Source: Girardinichthys multiradiatus
Lineage: Eukaryota; Chordata; Actinopteri; Cyprinodontiformes; Goodeidae
Length of the DNA: 64,000 nt
Reading direction: 5' to 3'
Assembly: GCF_021462225.1 (NCBI RefSeq)
Contig: NC_061817.1
Location: forward strand, 2,850,751-2,914,750
In this document: positions 21,068 to 30,419 of the stretch, in pieces
How positions within the stretch are numbered: the stretch's first letter is position 1
How the letters are laid out: the number at the start of each line of letters is the position of its first letter
Program-made: the position numbers and the translations under genes
Notes under the pieces: generated by a model
What the model was told of the DNA's origin: nothing
What the model saw: the letters and a program-made list of their open reading frames with translations, nothing else
The model's database searches: none

Positions 21068-21610
21068 ATGAATAATCATGAAATTGAGAGCCTGATGCGT
21101 CATCTGCTGGGAGATTTGTTTTGCGGTGTGTGGCCGTGCGACCAGCTGCCGCTGCTAGCTGACAAATTCCCAGGGCCGGCCTACTTTATTGTGAATACAC
21201 ATCCTTCACACATGCCGGGGGAACACTGGCTAGCTCTGACATTGGATGAGAATGGTCAATCCAGCTTTTTTGACTCTTATGGATTCTCTCCGGATTTCGA
21301 GTTCTACCCGTCAAGCATCGTAACATTTTTAGAAGACAGATCCTCAAAAATATTGTATCATAATAATCAGCTTCAAAACACTCTGTCCACTGTGTGCGGT
21401 CACCATTGCATTTTTTATCTATGTCATAGAGCGTGCAGATTATCAATGCAGCAAGTGTTGTCGAAATACACCGGAGATGTGATTAAGAATGATTTAATGG
21501 TATCTAACTTTGTGAAAAAATATCAGAAATGTGTCATTAATCAAAGTTGTACATTTTATACTCACGGAACATGCTCTTTGGAGATGTTTCTGGATTGTTA
21601 TGGAATTTAA
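21068..21610 (+). CDS. PRO: Adenain-like cysteine protease
   Basis: 180 residues, intact. This is the Polinton/adenovirus-type maturation protease that cleaves capsid and core precursors. Catalytic positions can be read directly: H53 in GEHWLAL, D69 in FFDSYGF, Q103 in LQNTLSTVC (oxyanion hole) and nucleophile C110 in STVCGHHC. The Gln-to-Cys spacing of seven is the same as in adenovirus protease. The length is close to the usual about 200 residues. It lies 11 bp behind the capsid gene, is the last gene of the rightward block and is followed by a T-rich 3' region. Confidence 0.92.
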   Translation: MNNHEIESLMRHLLGDLFCGVWPCDQLPLLADKFPGPAYFIVNTHPSHMPGEHWLALTLDENGQSSFFDSYGFSPDFEFYPSSIVTFLEDRSSKILYHNNQLQNTLSTVCGHHCIFYLCHRACRLSMQQVLSKYTGDVIKNDLMVSNFVKKYQKCVINQSCTFYTHGTCSLEMFLDCYGI

Positions 21611-21725
21611 AATGTCTTATTTTTTTTTTCATTGTTTTTTTTTTCTTCTTATGATTTAATATTTGTGTAATGATATCATATGTTAGTGTGTGAAGTAGAG
21701 AATGAAGTTAGACTTGAAAAATATA

Positions 21726-21752
21726 ATCAATAAATATTTTATTGAATAAAAG
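21726..21752. terminator. Back-to-back poly(A) signals between converging gene blocks
   Basis: CAATAAATATTTTATTGAATAAAAG carries AATAAA on the plus strand (after the protease gene) and its complement TTTATT for the minus-strand block that ends at 21788. The arrangement would terminate both convergent transcription units. Confidence 0.6.
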
Positions 21753-21787
21753 AAATAGACTACATGTTTCATTTTTCTTATAACGGT

Positions 21788-22618
21788 TTATGGTGAAAAT
21801 GTAATCCATCGGGGTGGTAGTGTCGTCTTACGAAGAGACCTTTTTGATCTCCCATCAGCATTTTTTGGATCTTCCAGCTCAGATCTCGACCAGTAGGGAG
21901 AATGAGTTATCTGCCTTCTTCTTCTTTTTCTTCTCTGCTTAACGCTGGGGGGTGTACCCCCATTTTCAATCGATGTACCCTCTGTTTTGAAACGTCTATA
22001 TTCTTCACGAGCATAAGGGTTAATGACTGAAGATATAGGTATGTTTACTTCTGACATGGAGTGTAGAAAATCAGACCATCCTCGGGTTTGTGATGCTCCA
22101 GATTTTTTAAACGGAAGCATGAGATTTTTCAACAAATCAATCATGTGGGACCCTTTTATAACATTTCCTTTAAATACAAATTCACCTCGCGAAGTCCAAC
22201 TCTCACTTCTTTCGGATAATTTCTTCAAAATGTACTCGGCATTTTTACGATTGTGTTTAGGAAGGCTTTTCAGTACTTCCGTAAGAACCTGATCCTTAGG
22301 GGCCTCGTCCTGCCCTGGGCCTTGTTTTTCTTGGGACCGCTCATGTTCAGGAACCTCTGTGTCACGCTGCAGCGTTAAACTGACCCGCTGTTTTTCTTCT
22401 TTGACACCTTGCTTAAGTAAAGTCAGATACCTCTGGAGAAGAGCATCGTATCTCTTGATTTTTTCATAAGAAGTCAAACCCGGCTCGTTTAATATCGCTC
22501 TCATTTCAGCATCCAAATTCTCCTCCGCCGTCTGTCTGATGGACGTGTCTGACTGGGTCAGACGCTTGAATTGATGAGGTGAAATGAGAAACATCTTCTG
22601 TGATGTTCTGAGAGACAT
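21788..22618 (-). CDS. Conserved Polinton protein of unknown function
   Basis: 276 residues, no lesion. The N-terminus (MFLISPHQFKRL, SIRQTAEENLDAEMRAILNEPGL, then YDALLQRYLTLLKQG) is a helical block that I recognise as recurrent in Polintons of fish and other animals, without an agreed function. A mid-region with EVLKSLPKHNRKNAEYILKKL and GEFVFKGNVIKGSHMIDLLKNLM follows. It resembles a small helical nucleic-acid-binding domain, and the C-terminus is very basic (KQRRKRRRRQ). Its ATG overlaps a TAA of the upstream small gene's alternative frame as TAATG at 22616-22620, which suggests coupled expression. A structural or genome-binding role is inference. Confidence 0.75.
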   Translation of the reverse strand: MSLRTSQKMFLISPHQFKRLTQSDTSIRQTAEENLDAEMRAILNEPGLTSYEKIKRYDALLQRYLTLLKQGVKEEKQRVSLTLQRDTEVPEHERSQEKQGPGQDEAPKDQVLTEVLKSLPKHNRKNAEYILKKLSERSESWTSRGEFVFKGNVIKGSHMIDLLKNLMLPFKKSGASQTRGWSDFLHSMSEVNIPISSVINPYAREEYRRFKTEGTSIENGGTPPSVKQRRKRRRRQITHSPYWSRSELEDPKNADGRSKRSLRKTTLPPRWITFSP

Positions 22619-22645
22619 TATCTCCTGATGATTCCACCCACTAGA

Positions 22646-22933
22646 TCACCGATCAAGGATGCAAGAGCCGTTAAGATGGGGAGAATAAAACTGTTTAGTT
22701 TTTATCCCGGTTCTTTTATCACCCAACAATCTGATGATATTTCTTTGTTTCTTCAATTGTCGGTGTTGAGAGGGTGATAGTTTAATGTTACCTTTTAGGA
22801 TATTCAGTGCAATCTCGCACAGAGCCTGAATAAAGTCGGGAGAGCAGTGTGCGAGAATATCTTTACGTTTCTGTGGACAGGCCTGGTACAAAGCTCTGAA
22901 TAATGGTAAATTCCTTTTTATACGCGCTGACAT
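22646..22933 (-). pseudogene. Small conserved Polinton protein, C-terminus frameshifted
   Basis: The 95-codon frame has a helical, basic N-terminus (MSARIKRNLPLFRALYQACP, then ALCEIALNILKGNIKLSP and RQLKKQRNIIRLLGDK), a pattern I know from small Polinton proteins between ATPase and the downstream gene. Relatives end in a hydrophobic glycine-containing tail. Here the frame instead ends in unrelated residues (FYSPHLNGSC). The expected hydrophobic tail is present in another frame over about 22683-22620, which terminates in the TAATG shared with the next gene. A one-base indel at about 22680-22695 therefore probably broke the gene. Function unknown; a membrane-active or minor virion role is inference. 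It starts 6 bp after the ATPase stop. Confidence 0.7.
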
Positions 22934-22939
22934 GATGAC

Positions 22940-23611
22940 TTACTTTGTTCTGGGTACGTACACAGCAGGCCACTGCTGAGGAAGTATCCCCGTTCTCAGT
23001 CTGAAATGTTCTGGGCAGGTAGGCGTAAAATCGATGATTAAATATCCATGAGCTTCTCTCGTTGCGTCTTCAAAACTCTCCAAGAAGAGACCCTTTTGAG
23101 ATGGAAACATTTGGCGGGCCAGTATATTCAGCTGCAGCTTATCTCTCGGGTTCTTAAACAACACCATATAATTACAGTTCAAACTAATAGTGCGACTGAA
23201 CTTTCCCTGATGAAAAACATTCTGAGTCAACATCATAACACTCATATTACGATGGTGACGAAACTGGGTAAAGACCTTCATCACGTTTTCATCATCTGAG
23301 GCTTGAGCGATAACATCGTCTAGAATAATCAGATGATTCTGATCAGGAGGAAACAGGTTTTCATCTTCAAAAGAATGAGGCAATCCTTCCACAAAGGTAA
23401 TATTTTTATTCATCTTCTGCAATTCAGCATACATGGGTTGAAAAGATGTGTAAATCCATACAATATTTTCTGGAACAATATCCATGACATGATTACAGTT
23501 TTGTAAAATACTTTTTACAAAGAACGTTTTCCCGCAGCCGCTGGGTCCAACTATCATACATGAGAAAGGGGCTCTAAATCTAGGATCAAAATCAATCTCC
23601 TGTAAATCCAT
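22940..23611 (-). CDS. ATP: Packaging ATPase (FtsK/HerA, A32-like)
   Basis: 223 residues, intact. It is the genome-packaging ATPase shared by Polintons, virophages and large DNA viruses, which would pump DNA into the procapsid. Walker A is GPSGCGKT at residues 22-29 and Walker B is LIILDD at 94-99. A later polar motif (SVMMLTQNVFHQ, about residues 125-137) fits sensor 1. The short N-terminus (DPRFRAPFSCMIVG) and total length are typical. It starts 30 bp after the polymerase stop and is followed after 6 bp by the small protein gene, so it sits in a tight leftward cluster. Confidence 0.95.
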   Translation of the reverse strand: MDLQEIDFDPRFRAPFSCMIVGPSGCGKTFFVKSILQNCNHVMDIVPENIVWIYTSFQPMYAELQKMNKNITFVEGLPHSFEDENLFPPDQNHLIILDDVIAQASDDENVMKVFTQFRHHRNMSVMMLTQNVFHQGKFSRTISLNCNYMVLFKNPRDKLQLNILARQMFPSQKGLFLESFEDATREAHGYLIIDFTPTCPEHFRLRTGILPQQWPAVYVPRTK

Positions 23612-23641
23612 GTGACTTTTTATTTTATTTCTTCTTCAACT

Positions 23642-26600
23642 CTAATAACCAAAAGGCAGAGTTGTCCCGTCAGAAAAAAGACGTCTCTTATCATACACCA
23701 GTCGAAACTTTTTAAGAAATGTCGCGTTTGTCAAACGGAATCTCTTTTTATCCCTCCTGATCGTGTGCTGGGGGATTTCAATGACACCCTCACTTGACCC
23801 CTGTAAGTAGCCCTCGACCAGCCCTTTGATGCTGTCAAAATTGACCCTCTCGCTGCATTCATGCGTCTGAGTGATGCCTTTAGCACGTATCACTACTTTT
23901 TTACGGTTTTTAGTTTGGTATGCATAACTCTTGGGTCCTGTCGATGCAAACTCCGAAATGCTGTCACCATCTAAGTCGTCAGTAAGATCACCCAGATAAT
24001 TCCCCAATTCCAGAGGAGTTTCACCACTTTTTGTCACATAAATCAAACTGTCCGTGTCAATATAAATCAATCTGTCCTGTAACTTCTCCATGCTGCTGAG
24101 AAGTTTTAAACGTGCATAAGCGGTGGTGAATGCTGGTATAAACACATTATTTGTCTTACTTGGTGGATATATGACACGTTTGCTGTAGTTCCACTGCACT
24201 ACACACATTTCAGGGTTGAAAAAATGAAAATAGTTAACCCTGTATTTACTCGAGAACATGAAGCTGAAAAAGTCTTCAGGGTTAGTGATGACTGTGGTCT
24301 GAGACAGATCACTTCTTTGCGCAAATTTCCCCCAAAAACTGTTTAAACACAATTTTGCAACCTGCCTTTTGGCAGGATTCATCTCGATTTTCTCAGGGTC
24401 TAATTGGATGCCCTGATGCAGTTTGTAGTCGCTTATATACTTTGACTTACTCTCCTGATCCACTGCTTCAGACGGATAGCCTGAAGCCTCCTGCTTACCC
24501 TTTAAAAAGCAATGAATGTAACCTTTAAAGATTGTATCACTTCTCTTTTCAAAATACCACACCTCTGTGATTTTAGCAAGACGATAACTACACTACAACG
24601 CTTTACAGAGTTCTACACTCGCCCATACACCCGTCAGAGCTCTTTCTTGATCATTATGCGTGCAAGGACCTGACTGGTTATTTAATTCAGCGCATGAGCG
24701 GCAGAGAGTGAACACAAGTTTACCTTGGGATGTTCTGTAAGGTAAAACAGGGAACAACAGGTTACGTGGTGGGTAGACCACAGCTTTGATTATACCGAAG
24801 TAGCTGCTGGGGTCATCAAAATCTTTGTAAATGATGGTGGGGTGTCCGAGGGGAAAAACGCAGTTGGCATTTACATAAGGGTACAGAGATGTGTAATCCA
24901 CATAGTGTACAGTTTCATCCGGTTCCGCTGTGTACCTCAACTTCATAGGACAGGTGCGTCCACCATACAGCGCATCCCGGGGGGATAGCGGTTCGGGTGC
25001 ATTAACTTTCTCAAGAAAGCTGATCATCCCTGGGTCTGATTTTTTCATTTCAATCCACTCATGCTCCCATATGACTTCGAGACGAAGGCCGTACACAGTT
25101 TGTAACACCTTGCTTCTCTCAACAGTGGCTGCGTAAAACTGTTCAAATGCGACCCCTCTCAACGGACACTTGTCATGAGGCATGTAACACTTTTTACAGC
25201 TGTGGAAAAAACAGCCATAAAATTCAAACGCAACTTTGACACCGTTAATCTCTGCATACCCATCCACTGAATATGGCCCGATTTTCTTTTCACCCCTATT
25301 TAATGCATGCTCGATAAATATGGCTCTGCTGTCTGCAATCCAGCCGAGCCATTGAATGGACGCGCTAGAGAACGTTTTACTGCTACGTCTGTAGTCCAGA
25401 GGTGATGGAATGGCTAAGGTTTGAGGAGGAAGGAAATTGGTTACAAAAACCTTCATGCAGGCTGATGCTATTGTGATACTTTTAAACGGATCCACACTTG
25501 TCTCCTTAAAGAACTCGTCTCTGAATTTTAAGCATCCTTGAAAAAGAATTTCAACGTCATTTTTACAATAACGAATAGCTTCTTTCTTAAAGTCAAAGAC
25601 CTCTTTGCTCGCTTCTCTGTACCAGCTGCTAAACACCTGTTGTTCTTGAAGACTCATGCGTTCTACAGCGTAGCAGGATGGAGGAGGAAAAGCCCCCACA
25701 TACTGGAGATGTTGTTCAGAGGAAAATAGGTGGGGAAAAAAACCCTTGCTTTGATCGGTAAAGCCTAACGCTTTCGGCATGGCACTAAGCTTCATGCACA
25801 TGAAGGACAGGCTATCAATGTATTTTAACCTGTAATCAGGGTCGGTTAAACAGAGAAGTTTACTCCCTACCATGACGATATGAGGTTTAATCCCTAACTG
25901 CAGCATTGCTGTGAGAATCAGGTAACCATCGTACCCCCGCGCATTGTGCGCTATTAAGGTGTAACCTTTGTACATTGGCCTCCTGAAATGCAGGAGAAAT
26001 TTTTGGGTGCAATTCAGTCCATAAGCGTACCATTCATCACCTTTCAACGTTTTAGCACAGACCAGAAAGGGGGTATGCATGCCGCTCTCATTGACGAGGC
26101 ATTCGAAATCATAAAAAATCAGTTTATCATCAAGCTGATTAATTGCACTGCGAGGCAGAATGTAACACTTATGATCATCGCATGTAATGTCTAGGCTGGG
26201 GGGTACATTTTCACCGCAAATACTGCATTTTACATTACACACGTGTGGTTTATTCGGTTTACTGATTGGAATAACGTATATCCGTTTGCATACTTTACAC
26301 AGTTTTACCAACTCACAGTCACTCATAGGCCTTTCAGCACTATTTCTGATGCGCGGTTCCCTGTGTCTGCTGAAACATGAAGAATTACGACAGATTCTTT
26401 GACAGCCTGCACAGCTTACAGGATTGCTAATCTCTTGCATACATGTATATGTTCGACACACTGGACAATAACCTTCACAATGGTGTGTATTGGCATTCTG
26501 ATAGCTGGCGTAACAGTAATTACAAATATATCTGCACCCCATAAAACCTTTGAGATTTTTTATCCCATAGTAATGACCTTGAAATAACAGCAAAAACAGA

Positions 26601-28241
26601 GGGTTTGAACGATCAGGGAAACTGGTCTCAAATTTACACAGAGCAGTAGAGCCCGTGGTTCTGTGAAACACTACAATTTTTCTCTTCAGAATGGTTTCAA
26701 ATTTACCAATATCACTAAAAGTAACTGCTGTTTGCTCGTCGAGGCCTGCCTGATGCTGCCATCTCCTCCCCAGTTCTACAGCACGGTGATCCGTGAGCTC
26801 AGGATCAGAGACGTGTGCGAGGCTGATTACTGATTACTGATAACTGATTACCGGTATTGTTTATAATATACAAATGACGCATTTTCTTATTAAACAGTTC
26901 ACAGTCTAACGTTCCTGCAGCTTTACGCTTAGAACCTCCTGCTGGGTCATTAACAACCTGAAGAACAAATTCCATGTTATTATCTACAGGTATATTTGCA
27001 TTCGATTGTACTAAATCGTCGAGGAAGTTTTCGAAAGCAGGCAGGATCATATTTCCATCATCTGTAACAGTAAATGTGATGTGACGATTGAGATTTTCAC
27101 CCACTAATTCCAGCTGCACAACGTCGTTACGTCTGGTTAACGATCTCGCAGCGTCGGCTAATTCAATTATAATACGCATGATGTCTGTATAGAATGCTGC
27201 TAAATCTGGAACGTTACTTGGACAGGGCGGCGGTATGGTAAAAGGTCTCCTTATTTCATGGTTATTAAAATGTTCACGTTCAACCACAGCTGGAGGATGT
27301 CGCTCTATTTGATCAGAACTAACTGCTACGTCCGTATTGAAATGACCCCCGTGCTGATCAGCGGCGTGTGACGTAGAAGGATTCTGATGAGTGTCAGGTG
27401 AATCATTTTCCTCAATGCTGCTGTGTGGAGACGGTGCGCTGTTCAAATCGGAAAGAGCCTGATTGATTACGTTTAAAACGTCACCGTGCCGATCTGCGGC
27501 GTGTGACGTAGAAAGATTCTGATGACTGTCAGGTGAATCATTTTCCTCAATGCTGCTGTGTGGAGACGGTGCGCTGTTCAAATCGGAAAGAGCCTGATTG
27601 ATTACGTTTAAAACGTCACCGTGCCGATCTGCGGCGTGTGACGTAGAAAGATTCTGATCATTTTCCTCAATGCTGCTGTGTGGAGACGGTGCGCTGTTCA
27701 AATCGGAAAGAGCCTGATTGATTACGTTTAAAACGTCACCGTGCCGATCTGCGGCGTGTGACGTAGAAAGATTCTGATCATTTTCCTCAATGCTGCTGTG
27801 TGGAGACGGTGCGCTGTTCAAATCGGAAAGAGCCTGATTGATTACGTTTAAAACGTCACCGTGCTGATGTTCATTTATTACATTTTCACTGTTAGCAGGA
27901 GATGCATTTAAAACGATGTTATCTGCTACTTCTGCATTAACGGGGATTTCGTTAAGTTCATTAACTAAATTTCTTATTTCATCCAGGGCAAGTCTGATTA
28001 CTTGATCAGAACTAACTGCTACGTCCGTATTAAAATGACCCCCGTGCCGATCTGCGGAGTGTGACGTAGAAGGATTATGATAATTTTGCTCAATGCTGTG
28101 TGGAGACGGTGCGCTATTTACTTCTGCATTAACGGGAATTTCGTTAAGTTCATTAACTAAATTTCTTATTTCATCCAGGTCAAGTCTGATTCGGTTATCC
28201 ATTTCTATGAACATAAGAAACAAAATAAAAATAAAACTAAC
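23642..28241 (-). pseudogene. POLB: Protein-primed-type DNA polymerase B, main exon, with one frameshift and one in-frame stop
   Basis: The element's replicase. Read leftward from about 28241, the first frame (to 26805) ends in a VVNDPAGGSKRKAAG to YIINNTGN region that in relatives runs straight into the polymerase. A frame change falls in the short repeat GTAATCAGTAATCAG (about 26820-26845). The next frame has Cys/His clusters (CRYICNYC, CPVCRTYTC), exonuclease motifs FYDFE, AHNARGYDGYLI and YCKNDVEIL, then FYGCFFH, YGGRT and motif A VDYTSLYPYVN. A TAG at 24593-24595 interrupts the same frame. Beyond it lie motif B (KLCLNSFWGKF) and catalytic motif C (YIDTDS). All exonuclease and polymerase signature residues remain, so loss of function is due to these two lesions. 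The N-terminal third contains tandem repeats. Without exons 1-5 the start could be the ATG at 28202. Confidence 0.9.
27350..27863 (-). repeat. In-frame 120-135-bp tandem repeats in polymerase N-terminal region
   Basis: Four copies of a block starting TTTTCCTCAATGCTG at 27406, 27541, 27661 and 27781 (spacing 135, 120 and 120). The copies are almost identical in DNA and encode about 40-45 residues (VINQALSDLNSAPSPHSSIEEN then STSHAADRHGD type). A larger duplicated segment with NLVNELNEIPVNAEV appears at about 27924-27990 and 28120-28190. The copies keep frame and are nearly identical, so the expansion is recent. Confidence 0.9.
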
Positions 28242-28302
28242 CTACAGAAAAAACAAAAAAAACAAAAAACAAAACACAGTGATCAGTTCAGTTTAAAATC
28301 AC

Positions 28303-29263
28303 CTTGATGTCACCAAAATGCTTCTTTAACAGAATCTGACATGCTGCCAGAAGCGTTAACGATGAGGCCTTATTACGAAGATTCCGTGAGGCTGTAGAGA
28401 CTGTCTTCCTGCGCTGTCTGTTTCTGTGACCAATCTGTTCTACCATCAACATTACCTCTGTAAGGAGAATGAACAAAAAAAAAATAAATAGATAATAAAT
28501 ATATATATATATATATTGAAATAATCACATTAAAGCTGAAAAAAAAATAAAGGAATTCAAATTAATTCAGTATGTATGTATGAATTAAAACGTACCGTTC
28601 ATTAATCCACTCACTAGTGTTGCTCTGCTTTGTAGCGCAGAGAGTCGCTGTCTTTTGGCCGGGATTAAATATTCTGTAAAAACAGAAGACAATAAAAGTT
28701 ATCTTACGCTGCGCAGCACAGCGTTCATAAATAAAACGAAAAATAGTTTTTAAAATACACAGGTTTTTTTTATTTTTTTTTTATCTTACTCCGATTCTTT
28801 GCGGTAAAACCTCCAGATTTCACTTCTTGTTGGACTGAAACGGTGCCTTTCTGCTGAAAGCTGTCTTGATCTTTGAAAAGCGACCTTCTGGTGGGCGGAT
28901 TCAATGTGGCATCTTTGGATGTATCTGTAAACAGGTTTATATGACATTTTATTGAACTATGCTTAAAATACATATATATATATTTTATTGCATTTAACAT
29001 CTACTTACCATAATCTGATTGTATCAAGATGAAATCATCAAGGTCATCAGCGGTGGGTTCTATGACAAAGAAACAAATATATATATATATATATATATAA
29101 ACAATATATATAAACAAAATTTGAGAACATTCACATGCATTTAATGATTTCTTAAAAATGAATACTTACTTACTTACTTACGTTTAAAGATGTCATTGTG
29201 CTTTTGTGAATTATCAGAAGTAGAAGCCACAATTTCCGGGTTTCCTGAAATATTTACCGACAT
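28303..29263 (-). CDS. Candidate spliced 5' exons 1-5 leading into polymerase exon
   Basis: Five segments with consensus splice sites: exon 1 29263-29182 (ATG at 29263, donor GTAAGT), exon 2 29059-29009 (donor GTAAGT), exon 3 28924-28790 (donor GTAAGA), exon 4 28673-28596 (donor GTACGT) and exon 5 28457-28303 (donor AAG/GTGATT). All acceptors are preceded by T-rich tracts, clearest before exon 5. Introns 1-4 are all phase 1 and 84-138 bp long. The 501 coding bases give 167 codons without a stop. Exon 5 can join in frame to the polymerase exon at 28241 (61-bp intron, phase 0). Alternatively, donor 28313 joins acceptor 28204 (109 bp, phase 1), also in frame. If unspliced, exon 5 ends at a stop at 28288. 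The encoded residues show no known domain beyond Lys/Arg/Gln-rich patches. Confidence 0.6.
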
Positions 29264-30068
29264 TTTTTCTTGTCAGTACTGGTATTTTTCAATGTAACAA
29301 GTGTTATGGTTCAAAGACATTCAGCATTTGAAGACCCTGACACTGAGGTTAACCAATGAAACAGAGCCCCAACATTTACACACAGTATTTATACCAGAAC
29401 ATGACAGTGTTATCTCAACTGCAAAGACTATGTTTTTAAGACCAAAACCCTTCTTGAGTTCAAAGGTGATATGTTATCTAAGAAACAGACGTAACTGCCC
29501 CTTCCTGAAATCGCCCCTAACAGTTGGATATGGTATAACTGTAACCCTGTAACTCTAAGATGAAAAAGTAAAATGTTTTAGAAAAGCTACAGGTAACTAA
29601 AATTATCATTCCTTTTTCCTAAAATGGAGTCTCTCATGATTCAAAAACAAACACATCATTGCTAGTCAATTTGTAACTTGGAAACAGTATACTGATGTTC
29701 TTTTTTTTTTTCTGTTAATCTGATATTCATCTTACCTCTTTCAGCTGCTTTTCCAGTATGTTGACGCAGAAGCTGAAGGTTTTTCTCGTTCCATCGATGT
29801 AGTGAAGCACAATTTTTTTTTATTTACTTTTTTAGGTCTTTTCTATTTTGAACGGATTTAGACTGGCTCATATATTCAACAAATAGGTCCTGCTGTAAAG
29901 CAAAATTAACTTTCAATTCTGTCAGGTTACACAGTTCCTTTATTAGGATTTCATGTGATATGTCAACATTAAGTTGATTATACCTTTAAAATATAAAAGG
30001 ATGCATGTCTTTTTTTTTGTTTTGTTTTTTAGATGTATTAACGCCTGAAAAAACATACAGATTATTAA
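29264..30068. other. Polinton right-arm non-coding region
   Basis: About 800 bp between the candidate first exon and the right terminal repeats. No convincing protein frame. It probably contains the promoter of the leftward polymerase transcript, but no clear TATA box could be chosen. Confidence 0.5.
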
Positions 30069-30183
30069 TAACACCCTTAAACACACCCCTGTGTGTTTTA
30101 ATTGGCTCATTTAAGGCCTTCCCCGTAACACCCTTAAACACACCCCTGTGTTTTAATTGACTCATTTAAGGTATTGCCCCTAA
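30069..30183. repeat. Subterminal tandem duplication next to right inverted repeat
   Basis: Two units of about 58 bp (30069-30126 and 30127-30183), each reading AACACCCTTAAACACACCCCTGTG followed by TTTTAATTG.CTCATTTAAGG. Only one equivalent plus a partial GGGGGTGTGTTTGT copy (about 14967-14981) is seen at the left end, so the ends are asymmetric. Confidence 0.85.
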
Positions 30184-30367
30184 TGACGACAACCAATCAG
30201 CATCCACTGTTACGCCCCCTTGGACACACCACCTGCTTGACCACGTGACCTCCTGCCCACATGGCAACCACATGGCGCCCACATGGCCCCCACCGGAAGT
30301 CCCGCCCTCACCGGAAGTCCCGCCCACCTGTCAAAATGTTTGATGAAAGGGTGCACTTAAATTCTCT
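30136..30367 (-). repeat. Polinton right terminal inverted repeat
   Basis: Complement of 14667-14899, ending ACTTAAATTCTCT directly before the CACAGC duplication. Confidence 0.95.
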
Positions 30368-30373
30368 CACAGC
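30368..30373. repeat. Polinton target-site duplication, right (CACAGC)
   Basis: Exact match to 14661-14666. Confidence 0.93.
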
Positions 30374-30419
30374 ACCTTCTCTTTAAAATAAAATAATTTA
30401 TTAACAGAAACAAGTCAGC

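Larger units (their letters stand above)
14667..30367. mobile_element. Polinton/Maverick element (virus-like self-synthesising transposon)
   Basis: A 15,701-bp unit bounded by inverted repeats of about 233 bp and 6-bp direct duplications of CACAGC. Length, target duplication and the gene set define a Polinton: family B DNA polymerase, rve integrase with chromodomain, A32-like packaging ATPase, adenain-like protease, and major and minor capsid proteins. Such elements are thought to replicate by protein-primed synthesis and integrate through the integrase. Capsid genes mean they may form virions, and free relatives have been called adintoviruses. The plus-strand genes (15115-21610) and minus-strand genes (21788-29263) converge. 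Lesions in integrase, major capsid protein, small protein and polymerase make this copy non-autonomous. The terminal repeats differ at about 7 of 233 positions, which suggests moderate age. Confidence 0.96.

Noticed and set aside
23642..24562. Treating the polymerase C-terminal part as a separate gene
   Set aside because: It is in the same frame as the upstream part and carries motifs B and C that complete the polymerase; a single TAG separates them.
26187..26587. Plus-strand frames of 62-71 codons within the polymerase
   Set aside because: They are antisense shadows of the Cys-rich polymerase N-terminal region.
27350..27863. CRISPR-like array
   Set aside because: Units are 120-135 bp, contiguous without unique spacers, in frame with a protein, and in a eukaryotic element.
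28770..29000. 76-codon minus-strand frame read as an independent gene
   Set aside because: It runs across the proposed exon 3 acceptor and donor into AT-rich intron sequence; the splice model explains it better.
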